From contig LNEC01000019.1 in NCBI GenBank assembly GCA_001464035.1, positions 248,001-312,000 on the forward strand: 64,000 bases of DNA, read 5' to 3'. The first letter of the stretch is position 1, and the number at the start of each line of letters is the position of its first letter. The notes under the pieces were generated by a model. The model was not told the origin of the DNA and ran no database searches. It saw only the letters and a program-made list of their open reading frames with translations. Shown here piece after piece: positions 53,488 through 62,879 of the stretch. A program made the position numbers and the translations under genes. This DNA is from Bradyrhizobiaceae bacterium Ga0074131. GTDB taxonomy: Bacteria > Pseudomonadota > Alphaproteobacteria > Rhizobiales > Xanthobacteraceae.

Positions 53488-54825
53488 ATGAGCACGATTC
53501 TGAAAAGCCTGCCCAAAGGGGAAAAAGTCGGTATCGCCTTCTCGGGCGGCCTCGACACGTCAGCGGCGCTGCTGTGGATGAAGCAAAAGGGCGCCCGCAC
53601 CTTTGCTTATACTGCCAATCTCGGCCAGCCTGACGAGGCCGACTACGATGAGATTCCGCGCAAGGCGCTGGAGTTCGGTGCCGAAAAAGCCCGGCTGGTG
53701 GATTGCCGCACGCAACTGGTCCACGAAGGCATTGCCGCCATCCAATCCGGTGCCTTCCACGTCTCGACCGGCGGCATCGCCTATTTCAACACCACGCCGC
53801 TCGGCCGCGCCGTGACCGGCACGATGCTGGTGTCAGCCATGAAGGAGGACGGCGTCAACATCTGGGGCGATGGCTCCACCTATAAGGGCAACGATATCGA
53901 GCGGTTCTACCGCTACGGCCTGCTGACCAATCCGAGCTTGCGGATCTACAAGCCATGGCTCGACCAGCAGTTCATCGATGAATTGGGCGGTCGCGCGGAA
54001 ATGTCGGCGTTCATGGCCGCCAGCGGATTCGCCTACAAGATGAGCGCCGAGAAGGCGTATTCGACCGACAGCAATCTGCTCGGCGCTACCCACGAGGCCA
54101 AGGATCTCGAGAGTCTCGACCGCGGCATCGAGATCGTCAATCCGATCATGGGCGTGCCATTCTGGCGCGACGACTGTGTCGTCAAGGCCGAAAAGGTTGC
54201 CGTGCGTTTTGTGGAAGGCCAGCCGGTCGCGCTGAACGGCCGGACGTTCGCCGATCCCGTCGCGCTGTTCCTCGAAGCCAATGCCATCGGCGGCCGGCAC
54301 GGCCTTGGCATGAGCGATCAGATCGAGAACCGCATCATCGAGGCCAAGAGCCGCGGCATTTACGAAGCTCCGGCCATGGCGCTGCTGCACATCGCCTACG
54401 AACGCCTGGTCACGGGCATCCACAACGAAGACACCATCGAGCAATACCGCGTCAGCGGCATGCGGCTTGGTCGCTTGCTCTACCAGGGACGGTGGTTCGA
54501 TTCCCAGGCGCTCATGCTGCGTGAAACCGCCCAGCGTTGGGTGGCTCGCGCCGTCACCGGCGAGGTGGCGCTGGAGTTGCGCCGTGGCAACGATTACTCG
54601 ATCCTGAACACCGACAGCCCCAATTTGACCTATCGGCCCGAGCGGCTGAGCATGGAGAAGGTGGACGATGCGGCGTTCACCCCGGCGGACCGTATCGGCC
54701 AGCTGACGATGCGCAACCTCGACATATCAGATACAAGGGCCAAGCTGAGCCTCTACGCGGAGTCGGGCTTGCTCTCGATGGGCGAAGGCTCGGATATCCT
54801 CAAACTCCAGAACGACAAGGACTGA
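53488..54825 (+). CDS. argG: Argininosuccinate synthase
   Basis: 445 residues from the ATG at 53488 (MSTILKSLPKGEKVGIAFSG), the size of the E. coli type. Joins citrulline and aspartate in arginine synthesis. The N-terminal ATP pyrophosphatase motif is AFSGGLDTSAALLWM, followed by CRTQLVHEG, YFNTTPLGRAVTGTMLVSAM and WGDGSTYKGNDIERF. The frame continues upstream to 53410, but the N-terminus above is the conserved one. Confidence 0.97.
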   Translation: MSTILKSLPKGEKVGIAFSGGLDTSAALLWMKQKGARTFAYTANLGQPDEADYDEIPRKALEFGAEKARLVDCRTQLVHEGIAAIQSGAFHVSTGGIAYFNTTPLGRAVTGTMLVSAMKEDGVNIWGDGSTYKGNDIERFYRYGLLTNPSLRIYKPWLDQQFIDELGGRAEMSAFMAASGFAYKMSAEKAYSTDSNLLGATHEAKDLESLDRGIEIVNPIMGVPFWRDDCVVKAEKVAVRFVEGQPVALNGRTFADPVALFLEANAIGGRHGLGMSDQIENRIIEAKSRGIYEAPAMALLHIAYERLVTGIHNEDTIEQYRVSGMRLGRLLYQGRWFDSQALMLRETAQRWVARAVTGEVALELRRGNDYSILNTDSPNLTYRPERLSMEKVDDAAFTPADRIGQLTMRNLDISDTRAKLSLYAESGLLSMGEGSDILKLQNDKD

Positions 54826-54951
54826 ACCGCGCGGGATTCGAGCGACCGTTACGGGGAAGTCATCCAGGGCGGATAGATTGTCCACCTGCAAATTTCTTGC
54901 GGGGCGGCGGTCGTTCCGGCCCGCGGGCGTACCTGACGCGGAGCCTTGATC

Positions 54952-56712
54952 ATGACCAAGCTCGTTGCCGCAATATCCCTCGCGATCCTGTTTTCGTTAT
55001 CGCCGGCTATTGCCCAGACCGTCTACCCGATCGACCGCGCCGAAATCCTTTCGGGCGCCCAGTTCGACTTCAAGGTCGAGTTTCCAGACAAGGTCGATCC
55101 GGCGAAGTTGAAGATAACTGTCAACGGCCAGGATTATGCCGCCGTGTTCGGCCGGACCGCAACATTCATCGAGCGTGAAGACGGCAAGGACCAGTCCGCC
55201 CTGATGCTTCGCGACGTCACATTGACGAAGCCCGGGCAAGTCACGATCGAGGTCGGCGATGGTACCCGCAGCCGCCAACTGGTGTGGACGGTCTACGACA
55301 CCGGGCCGCGCAAGGCGAAGAACGTGATCCTTTTCATCGGCGACGGCATGTCGCCCGCCCATCGCACCGCGGCGCGGCTGCTCTCCAAGGGCATCGCCGA
55401 AGGCAAGAGCCTCGGCAAGCTCGCCATCGACGACATGCCCCACATGGCGCTGGTGGCGACCGCCGGCTCGGATTCGATCATCACCGATTCCGCCAACTCG
55501 GCCAGCGCCTACGCCACCGGCCACAAGACCGCTTCGGCCGCGATGGGCGTCTATGCCGATCGCACCGCCAGTCCGTTCGATGACCCCAGGGTCGAAACCA
55601 TCACGAGTCTGGCGAGGCGGCAACTCGGCCTGGGCATCGGCATCGTCACCAATACAGAAGTCGAGGACGCCACGCCGGCCGCGATGATCGCGCATACCCG
55701 CCGCCGCGCCGCCTATGACGAGATCGTCGCGCAGTATTTCGCCGCCAGGCCGGACGTGTTGATGGGCGGCGGGGCTGCGAATTTCCTGCCGCAAGGTGCG
55801 CCCGGCTCGAAGCGCAAGGACGACATCGATTACGTCGCCCGATTTCGCGAAGCCGGCTACAAGGTGGCCATGACCGCGGGCGAGCTGAACGCGCTGGCGG
55901 CCCAATCCGATACGCGCCAGCTGCTCGGCCTGTTCGCCACGGGAAACATGGATGGCGTGCTGGATCGCAAGTTCCTGAAGGGCGGCGGCGTCGGCAAGTT
56001 TCCCGAGCAGCCTGACCTGACCGAACAGGTCCAGGCCGCGCTGAACGTACTGTCGCAGAAGGATGCCGGCTTCTTCCTGATGGTGGAATCAGGCATGATC
56101 GACAAATATGCGCATCTGCTCGATATGGAGCGCGCCGTCTACGACACCATCATGCTCGACAATGCGGTGCGGCTGGCGCGCGACTGGGCGCGGGCGCGCG
56201 GTGACGACACCCTCGTTCTGGTACTGGCGGATCACAATCATCCCAACAGCCTTGTCGGCACCATCCATGACGACATGAGCATGACGCCGAACGCGCCGTT
56301 GCGCGAGCGCGTTGGCGTGTACGAGAAGGCGGGATTTCCCAACTACCCGGCGCCCGATGCCGAGGGGTATCCGTCGCGCGTGGACGTCAGCCGGCGGCTC
56401 GCGATATTCTCGGCCAGCCTGCCGGATCACTATGAGACCTTCCGCCCGAAGCTCGATAGTCCGAACGAACCCACGGTGAAGGGTGACGCGCCCGGGACCT
56501 TCAAGGCCAACGAAAAATACAAGGATGTTCCGGGCGTCGTACTGCGCTACGGCAATCTGCCGGCGATGATGCGCGCTAGCGTGCATTCGGGAGAGGACGT
56601 GATCCTGACCGCGGCCGGACCCGGCAGCGAGCGGGTACGCGGATCGTTGGATAACACCGATGTGTTCCGCGTCATCGCCGACGCCCTTGGCCTGGCGCCC
56701 GCGGCGCAATAG
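54952..56712 (+). CDS. phoA: PhoA-type alkaline phosphatase
   Basis: 586 residues from the ATG at 54952, with GGAG eight bases upstream. The signal peptide covers about 1-22 (LFSLSPAIAQ). The alkaline phosphatase core includes the metal motif FIGDGMS (Asp about 131), the nucleophile DSANSASAYATGHKT with Ser180, VESGMIDKYAH and VLADHNH, giving the metal His ligands. The Ig-like N-terminal stretch (about 25-115) is an addition to the E. coli type. Acts in the periplasm on phosphomonoesters. The window also encodes PhoD. Confidence 0.93.
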   Translation: MTKLVAAISLAILFSLSPAIAQTVYPIDRAEILSGAQFDFKVEFPDKVDPAKLKITVNGQDYAAVFGRTATFIEREDGKDQSALMLRDVTLTKPGQVTIEVGDGTRSRQLVWTVYDTGPRKAKNVILFIGDGMSPAHRTAARLLSKGIAEGKSLGKLAIDDMPHMALVATAGSDSIITDSANSASAYATGHKTASAAMGVYADRTASPFDDPRVETITSLARRQLGLGIGIVTNTEVEDATPAAMIAHTRRRAAYDEIVAQYFAARPDVLMGGGAANFLPQGAPGSKRKDDIDYVARFREAGYKVAMTAGELNALAAQSDTRQLLGLFATGNMDGVLDRKFLKGGGVGKFPEQPDLTEQVQAALNVLSQKDAGFFLMVESGMIDKYAHLLDMERAVYDTIMLDNAVRLARDWARARGDDTLVLVLADHNHPNSLVGTIHDDMSMTPNAPLRERVGVYEKAGFPNYPAPDAEGYPSRVDVSRRLAIFSASLPDHYETFRPKLDSPNEPTVKGDAPGTFKANEKYKDVPGVVLRYGNLPAMMRASVHSGEDVILTAAGPGSERVRGSLDNTDVFRVIADALGLAPAAQ

Positions 56713-56717
56713 CGCGC

Positions 56718-57338
56718 TCAAGAAGGCGTCGGCGGCGAGAAGATCAGCTTGACGCAGCTGCGAAAGACCAGGATTTGCCGTTCCAGCCGGCGCGGGTCGT
56801 TCAGCGTCTTCGACAGGATGATCCCGCCATCGACGATGCATGACAGCATATCGGCGAGATCATCGAGGTCGACCGCCTCCTTCGGCGGATAGGCCGCGGC
56901 AATGCCCTCGAAGATGCTGCGGAAGCGCGCGTTCCAGTTGCGCACAGATTGCGCGGTGAGGTCGCGCACCTCGCGATCGAACAGCCGTTCCTGATAGCAG
57001 ATGCTGGCAATCAGGCAGCCGGGATGGCCGTTCGGCAGGTCGGCCATCACTTCGGCAAGCAGCTTCAGCGAGATCAGGAACGCCTGCAGCGGATCGTCCG
57101 ACAGCTGCCGGCCGCGCTCGAAGATGTCGTCGAACAGCCGGTCATTGGTCCCGACGTAACGGCGGACCATCTCGCGGGCGAGCGCGTTCTTGTCCCTGAA
57201 GTGATAGAAGAAGCCGCTCTTGGTGAGACCGGCCTCCGCGATCACTTCCTCGATCGAGGTGGCGCCAAATCCCTTGGCCAGCACGGCCGCTTCCGCGACC
57301 TCGAGGATCCGCTCCCGCGTCGCTTCGCCTTTTCCCAT
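56718..57338 (-). CDS. TetR/AcrR-family transcriptional regulator
   Basis: 206 residues. The N-terminal HTH is ILEVAEAAVLAKGFGATSIE then EVIAEAGLTKSGFFYHFRDK, the canonical TetR layout. The C-terminal ligand domain has LISLKLLAEVMADLPNGHPG and Cys residues. A palindrome lies 17 bases upstream of its start, suitable for autoregulation. It is divergent from the homocysteine methyltransferase gene, a likely target. Ligand unknown. It ends six bases from the phoA stop and converges with it. Confidence 0.93.
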   Translation of the reverse strand: MGKGEATRERILEVAEAAVLAKGFGATSIEEVIAEAGLTKSGFFYHFRDKNALAREMVRRYVGTNDRLFDDIFERGRQLSDDPLQAFLISLKLLAEVMADLPNGHPGCLIASICYQERLFDREVRDLTAQSVRNWNARFRSIFEGIAAAYPPKEAVDLDDLADMLSCIVDGGIILSKTLNDPRRLERQILVFRSCVKLIFSPPTPS

Positions 57339-57354
57339 TCCACACTCCGAAAAA

Positions 57355-57371
57355 CCGTACTCATGGTACGG
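57355..57371. promoter_or_regulatory. Candidate operator of the TetR regulator
   Basis: Inverted repeat CCGTAC (57355-57360) and GTACGG (57366-57371) separated by TCATG. It is 17 bases upstream of the TetR start, in the divergent intergenic region with the homocysteine methyltransferase gene. This matches the usual size and place of TetR operators. Confidence 0.6.
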
Positions 57372-57560
57372 ATGGCTATCCGCACAGCGCCGCCGCGGCT
57401 TCGTCCGCGCCGTACAACCTCATGATTTTGTATCATTTTCGGGCCGAAGGTTCAGCCGCACCATGCGCTCGCTAGGAAGCCGCGACGTTTTGCGGCACCA
57501 GTCCCTCCAAGACCGCAGCCGCCGGCGCGAGACGTAACCGACATACGGACCTTACCGATC

Positions 57561-58529
57561 ATGGAGATTGAAGTGACCAAATACCGACACGATCTGCCGC
57601 AACGCCACGGCGGCATTTTTCTCGCCGACGGCGGCTTGGAAACGACGCTGATCTTTCATGACGGTCTCGAACTGCCCCACTTCGCGGCGTTTGTGCTGCT
57701 CGACAGCCCGGAGGGCCTGCAGAAGCTCAAGCGGTATTACGAGGCCTATCTCGCGGTCGCCCGTGCGCACGGCACGGGCTTCGTGCTCGACAGCCCGACA
57801 TGGCGCGCCAACCCCGACTGGGCCGACAAGCTGGGCTATGACGCCGCCGCGCTCAAGGCGATCAACGTCCGTTCGATCGCTTTCCTGGAAGACTTGCGCG
57901 CCGGCTGGGAGAGGCCGGAGCTCCCGTGCGTCATCAGCGGCGCCATCGGCCCGCGCGGCGACGGGTATAAGGCCGGCAACATCGATGCGGCGGAGGCCGA
58001 GGCCTATCATGCGGCGCAGATCGCCGCCTTCGTCGAGGGCGGCGCCGACATGGTGACGGCCTATACGCTGACCAGCATCAATGAAGCCATCGGTATAGCG
58101 CGTGCGGCCAAGGCCCAGGCAATCCCGGCGGTGATCTCGTTCACGGTGGAAACCAACGGCTGCCTGGTCAATGGAGCGACATTGCGCGAGGCGATCGAAA
58201 CCGTGGATCGCGAGACAGCAAGCGCGCCCGAATATTTCATGATCAATTGCGCGCATCCGGTGCATTTCGAGAAGGCGCTGGAAGCGGGTGAAGGCTGGGT
58301 CAAGCGCATCCACGGCGTGAGAGCCAATGCGTCGACCAAGAGCCACGCCGAACTCGATGAGTGCACAGCGCTCGATGCGGGCGACCCGCGCGATCTCGGC
58401 CGGCGCTACCGCGATCTCAGGCGCGCTTTCCCGGCGATGCGCATGCTGGGCGGCTGCTGCGGCACCGATCACCGTCATGTCCAGGCGATTTGCGACGCCG
58501 TTCTGCCGCCGCGCGCCCTCACCGCCTGA
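57561..58529 (+). CDS. Homocysteine S-methyltransferase family protein
   Basis: 322 residues from the ATG at 57561; a GTG at 57573 with a better GGAG site is an alternative. TIM-barrel Zn enzyme: the ligands are Cys230 (INCAHPVHF), Cys299 and Cys300 (GGCCGTDHRH). Also visible are FLADGGLETTLIFHDG and GAIGPRGDGYKAG. Members use S-methylmethionine, betaine or other donors to methylate homocysteine; the donor is not fixed here. Divergent from the TetR regulator. Confidence 0.92.
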   Translation: MEIEVTKYRHDLPQRHGGIFLADGGLETTLIFHDGLELPHFAAFVLLDSPEGLQKLKRYYEAYLAVARAHGTGFVLDSPTWRANPDWADKLGYDAAALKAINVRSIAFLEDLRAGWERPELPCVISGAIGPRGDGYKAGNIDAAEAEAYHAAQIAAFVEGGADMVTAYTLTSINEAIGIARAAKAQAIPAVISFTVETNGCLVNGATLREAIETVDRETASAPEYFMINCAHPVHFEKALEAGEGWVKRIHGVRANASTKSHAELDECTALDAGDPRDLGRRYRDLRRAFPAMRMLGGCCGTDHRHVQAICDAVLPPRALTA

Positions 58530-58540
58530 TAGCCAAATGA

Positions 58541-58564
58541 AGATGGCCGGGATTGCTCCCGGCC
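58541..58564. terminator. Bidirectional terminator between convergent genes
   Basis: Perfect 10-base stem ATGGCCGGGA / TCCCGGCCAT with loop TTGC. Followed by TTCTTA on the plus side and flanked by an A-rich stretch on the other, so it can serve the methyltransferase gene and the OmpA-family gene. It lies within the short gap between their stops. Confidence 0.75.
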
Positions 58565-58588
58565 ATTTCTTACTGCGGTTGATTTGCC

Positions 58589-60583
58589 TCAGCGGGGTCG
58601 CGCGGTGCCGGGCGGCGGGGGCGGCAGCGATGCCGATCCGCCATTGAGCAACGGCGTGATGTTGCGGATCGTGACGCGGCGATTGACGATGCTGGGCCCG
58701 TCGGTCGGCTCTTTCAGGTATTGCTCGCCATACCCTTGCGAGGTCAGGTTTTCCGCCGGCACGTTGAATTGCTGAGTCAGCAGCGTGGCGGCGGATTCGG
58801 CGCGGCGATCCGACAGCGACAGATTGTCGACGTCCGATCCCACCGCGTCGGTATGACCTTCGATCAGGAATACTGCGCGCGGGTTGGCCGCGATCGCCCG
58901 ATTGAGCCCGTCCGCGATCGCCTGCAGCTTCGACGCCTGGTCGGGGGGAATTTCCCACGATCCGGTTTCGAAGTTAATGCTGTTGAGATCGATGCTCGGC
59001 ATGCGCTGGCGCACCGAGGGGCTGTAGCGGATTTCGTCGAGCGAATACCGCCGTTCGATCCGCTCCACCGGCGGCGCAATCATGGTGTCGTAGAGCAGCT
59101 CCGGCGACGCCTCGTCGGCTTCGACGATGTAGCGGTCCTGCGGAATGCGGAGGACCGGCGGCGCCAGATCGACGTAGAAGCCGCCGAAGCCGCGCGGGCC
59201 GCGATAGCTGTTGTCGATGATGATGATCTCGCGGCCGCGCGGATCCCTGCGAATCCGCCGCAGCAATTGGCCGCTGCGATCGTTCACGGTGATGATCTGC
59301 GTGCCATCGGGACGGATCACGATGGTGCGCGTTTCGTTACCGACCTGCCGGGTCTGGATGTCGCGCGCGCCGTAGCGGAAACGATCCACTTCGTTGTGGC
59401 GAATGAACGACCGGCCGCTGGGATCTTGAATGATGATCCGGCCCGGCTCCCTGATGATGGTGCGGCCGCCTTCCTGGGTCTCCCGGCGCTGCTCGCGAAA
59501 TCCCTCCAGCTTGGTGGGGCCGCCCTGCTGGGCTGGCGAACCCTGCGGAATAGCCTTCAGGCCTTCGGCCGGCGGCGGCGCGGCGGGTATCGGGGCTGCG
59601 ACTGTCGGCGGTGGCTGTCGGGTCACAGGTGCGCCCGACGGCAGCGCGGTCTGTCCACCGGGGACAGGTGCTGCGGTCGGCGCACCGGCAGCAGGAGGCG
59701 AGCCCGGAGTCGGGCTCGCAGTGGGCGAAGGCGCTCCCGGAGTTGGAGTCGCAGTCGGTCCACCCGGAGTGGGAGTAGGAGTCGGAGTCGGAGTCGCTAC
59801 GCCCGGAGGCGGTGCGGTTCGTGCCGGGGGCGGCGGCGCGCCGGGCCCAGCGCCAGCGGGGGGCGACCCCGGAGGCGTTGTCTGAGTCGGCGGCGCTGTT
59901 GCCGCAGGCGGCGCGCTTGGCGGCGGCGGCGCCTGTCTTGCTCCTGGCGGCGGCGTACCCGCGCCGGACCCCGACGGCGGGGGTGGCGTCGGGGCAGCCG
60001 TTGGTGCGGTCGGAGCCGGAGTGGCGGATGGCGACGGCAATTGCTTGGTGCCCGCGGGCGGCGGCACGGGAGACGGCGCGCTTTTCTGCTGGGGCGCAAC
60101 AGGCGCTACGCTGGGCGCAGCCGGCGGCTTCGGCGGCACCGGTGATGGTGCTGCCGTCGGCGGCGGTGGCGGTGCGGTGCGCGCTGCGGGAGGCGGCGGT
60201 GGAGGTGTCGCGGGCCGGGGCGGCGGCGGAGGCGCGGCAGCAGGAGGAGGCGGGGGCGGCGGCGGCGCTACGCGCGCAGGCGGGGGCGGCGGCGGGGCAG
60301 GCCGGGGCGGTGGAGCAGCCGCCGGCGGGGGCGGCGGCGGGGGTGGGGCAGCCCTGGGTGGTGGCGGGGGCGGTGCGGCGGCCGGGGGTGGCGGCGGCGC
60401 CGGACGTGGGGCAACAGCGGGCGGAGCAGCCTTCGGCGGCGCCTTGGGTTTTCCATCCGGACCAAGCTCATCCTTGGCCTGCGCAACCACCAGCGGGGCG
60501 GTTTGCGCGTGCGATGCAGGTGCCGCGAATTGCAGGGCCGTAAGGGCTGTCGTGGCGAGCAGCACGAGGCGAAGGTGTGTCAT
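58589..60583 (-). CDS. OmpA-family protein with long proline-rich region
   Basis: 664 residues. A signal peptide ends near residue 26 (ASHAQ). Residues about 45-350 are an extreme Pro/Ala/Thr tract, including runs such as PPPPPPP and TPTPTPTPTP. A middle part (about 375-500) has repeated basic beta-type segments (GRTIIREPGRIIIQDPSGRS). The C-terminal OmpA/MotB domain (FETGSWEIPPDQASKLQAIA, IEGHTDAVGSDVDNLSLSDR) binds peptidoglycan. So it likely spans from an outer surface or periplasmic location to the wall. No beta-barrel is evident. Function unknown. Confidence 0.88.
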   Translation of the reverse strand: MTHLRLVLLATTALTALQFAAPASHAQTAPLVVAQAKDELGPDGKPKAPPKAAPPAVAPRPAPPPPPAAAPPPPPPRAAPPPPPPPPAAAPPPRPAPPPPPPARVAPPPPPPPPAAAPPPPPRPATPPPPPPAARTAPPPPPTAAPSPVPPKPPAAPSVAPVAPQQKSAPSPVPPPAGTKQLPSPSATPAPTAPTAAPTPPPPSGSGAGTPPPGARQAPPPPSAPPAATAPPTQTTPPGSPPAGAGPGAPPPPARTAPPPGVATPTPTPTPTPGGPTATPTPGAPSPTASPTPGSPPAAGAPTAAPVPGGQTALPSGAPVTRQPPPTVAAPIPAAPPPAEGLKAIPQGSPAQQGGPTKLEGFREQRRETQEGGRTIIREPGRIIIQDPSGRSFIRHNEVDRFRYGARDIQTRQVGNETRTIVIRPDGTQIITVNDRSGQLLRRIRRDPRGREIIIIDNSYRGPRGFGGFYVDLAPPVLRIPQDRYIVEADEASPELLYDTMIAPPVERIERRYSLDEIRYSPSVRQRMPSIDLNSINFETGSWEIPPDQASKLQAIADGLNRAIAANPRAVFLIEGHTDAVGSDVDNLSLSDRRAESAATLLTQQFNVPAENLTSQGYGEQYLKEPTDGPSIVNRRVTIRNITPLLNGGSASLPPPPPGTARPR

Positions 60584-60794
60584 GTGGTCTGGATCCCGGA
60601 AATGATTAGCAACACGATGTGGCGATCAACGAATAAGCGTTGGGCCGGATTGTGGCGGCCTGCGACGGCAAAGCTGCTTTTATTTCAGTACACGCAATGT
60701 CGAAAGGCGCCATTATTCATCGCGCATTCAGACCCTCGTGTCGAACGCAATATGGCCTGGATCGTTCCCGGCACCCAACCGGATGTATCCGGAT

Positions 60795-61049
60795 TCACGT
60801 GAGTCTGGTAGCCCGCAAATCGGCAACGCCGACGGCAGTCGCGGGATTGGGCGTGGTCGGGCCTTGCGGTCCTCGCACCGGAAGCTCGTCGGGAGTTTGC
60901 CCGGGCAACTCCTCCGGGCGCGGCGGGCCCCCGGGCTCCCGCATCGGCGGGGGCGCCTCAGGCTGCGGACTTCCCGGCGGGCTTTCCTGCGGCGGCTCGG
61001 TCGGTTGCCCCGGCTTGAGCGGCGGATTTTCCGGCAGATCGATGCCCAT
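60795..61049 (-). CDS. Small Pro-rich hypothetical protein
   Basis: 84 residues, about a third Pro, with MGIDLPENPPLKPGQPTEPP at the start and GVADLRATRLT at the end. It begins at the base after the PPOX gene stop (61050), so the two must be co-transcribed, and this argues it is real despite its low complexity. No domain or signal is visible. Confidence 0.55.
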   Translation of the reverse strand: MGIDLPENPPLKPGQPTEPPQESPPGSPQPEAPPPMREPGGPPRPEELPGQTPDELPVRGPQGPTTPNPATAVGVADLRATRLT

Positions 61050-61538
61050 CTACATCGCCACCTTGCGGTTGTCGCCGATCTCGGGACGGGTGCCGGTGAC
61101 CGCCGCCGCCGCCATCTTGACATAGCTGATGACGGTGCCGGGCGAATCCCAGAACTCCGCATCGTCGGGCGTCACTTTCAGCACGCGGATATTGGGATCC
61201 TCGGCCGAGTCCCACCACGCCTTCGCCGTGGTCGTGAACAGCTGCTTGATCTTGGCGCGGTCGTTGGAGACGATCGCCGTTCCGGTGACCGAAACGTAAT
61301 TCTGGTCGCTGGCGTCAGCGAATGACAGGTTCACGCCGGGATTGCGGGCGATTTCGTCATCCTTGTGACGGCGGACGTCGGTCAGGAAATAGATCGCATT
61401 GTTCTCGCGCTCGAGGTAGGCGCTCATCGGCCGGGCGCGAAGCTTGTCGCCGTCGCGGGTCACCAGCATCGCAAAGCCGATCTTCTTCATCAAATCCCAG
61501 ACGTGGTCGGTGTCGCGGGCCGTCTTCTCATTAGACAT
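61050..61538 (-). CDS. Pyridoxamine 5'-phosphate oxidase-like (general stress protein 26 type)
   Basis: 162 residues with a split-barrel flavin fold: MKKIGFAMLVTRDGDKLRAR, PMSAYLERENNAIYFLTDVR, and DEIARNPGVNLSFADASDQN with VSVTGTAIVSNDRAK. Members bind FMN or F420 and reduce or oxidise small compounds; this type often appears in general stress responses. First gene of a run with the Pro-rich protein. Confidence 0.9.
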   Translation of the reverse strand: MSNEKTARDTDHVWDLMKKIGFAMLVTRDGDKLRARPMSAYLERENNAIYFLTDVRRHKDDEIARNPGVNLSFADASDQNYVSVTGTAIVSNDRAKIKQLFTTTAKAWWDSAEDPNIRVLKVTPDDAEFWDSPGTVISYVKMAAAAVTGTRPEIGDNRKVAM

Positions 61539-61610
61539 GTGGTCACTCCATTGTGCTGGAGCGATAACGGCGGCGATCCCGCGATGTTCCGTCGGGTCGG
61601 CCGGAGCGGG

Positions 61611-61997
61611 TCACTCCGGTGCGTGGCACACGGCTTCGATATTGTGGCCGTCGTGGTCGAGCACGAAGGCGCCGTAGTAATTGGGATGATAGTGGGCGCG
61701 GACGCCGGGCGCGCCGTTGTCGCGCCCGCCCGCCGCCATCGCCGCCCGGTAGAAAGCGTCGACCGTGGCGCGGTCCTTGGCGACGATCGCGACATGCAGC
61801 GGCTTGTTCAAGCCGCCTTCGCCGCCGATCCAGAAATCCGGTTTGCCGTCCGCGCCGAATCCGGCCGCGGGAGGATGGTCGTTCTGCTCCTGCGTCACCT
61901 CCATGACGAGGCTGTAGCCCAGCGGCGCCAGAGCCGCGAGGTAGAAATCCCTGGCGCGCGGATAGTCGGAAACGGGAAAGCCGATGTGGTCGATCAC
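61611..61997 (-). CDS. VOC superfamily (glyoxalase-like) protein
   Basis: 128 residues from a GTG at 61997, with GGAG six bases upstream. One vicinal-oxygen-chelate domain: MIDHIGFPVSDYPRARDFYL (metal His at 4), LHVAIVAKDRATVDAFYRAA and YGAFVLDHDGHNIEAVCHAP, whose Glu is the usual final metal ligand. Substrate unknown; family members include glyoxalases, fosfomycin enzymes and dioxygenases, and no residue here fixes which. Confidence 0.88.
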   Translation of the reverse strand: MIDHIGFPVSDYPRARDFYLAALAPLGYSLVMEVTQEQNDHPPAAGFGADGKPDFWIGGEGGLNKPLHVAIVAKDRATVDAFYRAAMAAGGRDNGAPGVRAHYHPNYYGAFVLDHDGHNIEAVCHAPE

Positions 61998-62027
61998 CGA
62001 AATCTCCTGCTGTTCATTCGGCTGATG

Positions 62028-62879
62028 CTATTTCACCAACAGCGTATTGCTGCGCGTCTTGCCGGTCTCGGCATAGCCTCGCGCGCGCATATCGGCAATG
62101 CAGTCCCGGAGCCATTCGTTGCGTGACAGATGCTCGATCACGACCGCGCGCGGCCACAGCGATGACGGCGAATCCCTGAAGAAGCCGGTCAGCACGCGGT
62201 CCTCGTAGCCCTCGACGTCGATCTTCAGGGCGTCGACCCGCGCCACCCCGGCCTCGGCCAGGATACGCTGCAACCGCAGCGCGGGCACCTTGAGGGCATG
62301 GCCGGCGGGCTGGCCTGTGACGATATGGCTGGCGCCGAGATTGTCGCCGTCGGTCTCGATCAGCAACTCGCCGTCGGAAGGTCCCGCCGCCGCGGCCACC
62401 AGCGTTACCTGGGTGTAGCCCGAAGCGGCTCGGTTGAATTCGAGCCGCGCATGCGTCACCGGATGCGGTTCGATCGCGATCACTCTGCCGCTCTCGCCGA
62501 CGTGGCGCGCCAGCGCGAGGGCGTAGGTGCCGACATTGGCGCCGATATCGACGAACACGCCGCCTGTGGGAATGTGGGCGCGCAGAAAATCCAGTTCCTC
62601 GAGATTGTAATCGGGATTGAACAGCGCGCCGCGCTCGGTGGCGCTGGCCTGGTGATAGAATCGGAACGAGGCGCCCTGATACTGCACGTCGAGCGGCCCG
62701 GCGCGCAGCAGGGTGACCAGCCTCGAGAGCATCGGGCGGAATGCGCCGCGTTTCAGCCGGGAGCGCTGCGCCAGCGAAATGATCGCAGCCTGCGCGCCAT
62801 TCGGCGCGAACGCCCCGAACGGCGCTGGAGTGGGATCGTTGGCCGCGGCGATGCCGGGTGGCAGTGGAGGAATCGTCAA
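62028..62879 (-). CDS. FkbM-family methyltransferase
   Basis: About 283 residues from a TTG at 62879 (preceded by GCGAGGGCTTC). The frame runs back to 62966, but that stretch reads across a sequence just after the trxA terminator and does not look coding. SAM-binding fold with VFVDIGANVGTYALALARHV, VIAIEPHPVTHARLEFNRAA and the FkbM-typical DALKIDVEGYEDRVLTGFF. Targets are usually sugar or lipid hydroxyls. No clear partner gene is adjacent. Confidence 0.85.
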   Translation of the reverse strand: MTIPPLPPGIAAANDPTPAPFGAFAPNGAQAAIISLAQRSRLKRGAFRPMLSRLVTLLRAGPLDVQYQGASFRFYHQASATERGALFNPDYNLEELDFLRAHIPTGGVFVDIGANVGTYALALARHVGESGRVIAIEPHPVTHARLEFNRAASGYTQVTLVAAAAGPSDGELLIETDGDNLGASHIVTGQPAGHALKVPALRLQRILAEAGVARVDALKIDVEGYEDRVLTGFFRDSPSSLWPRAVVIEHLSRNEWLRDCIADMRARGYAETGKTRSNTLLVK

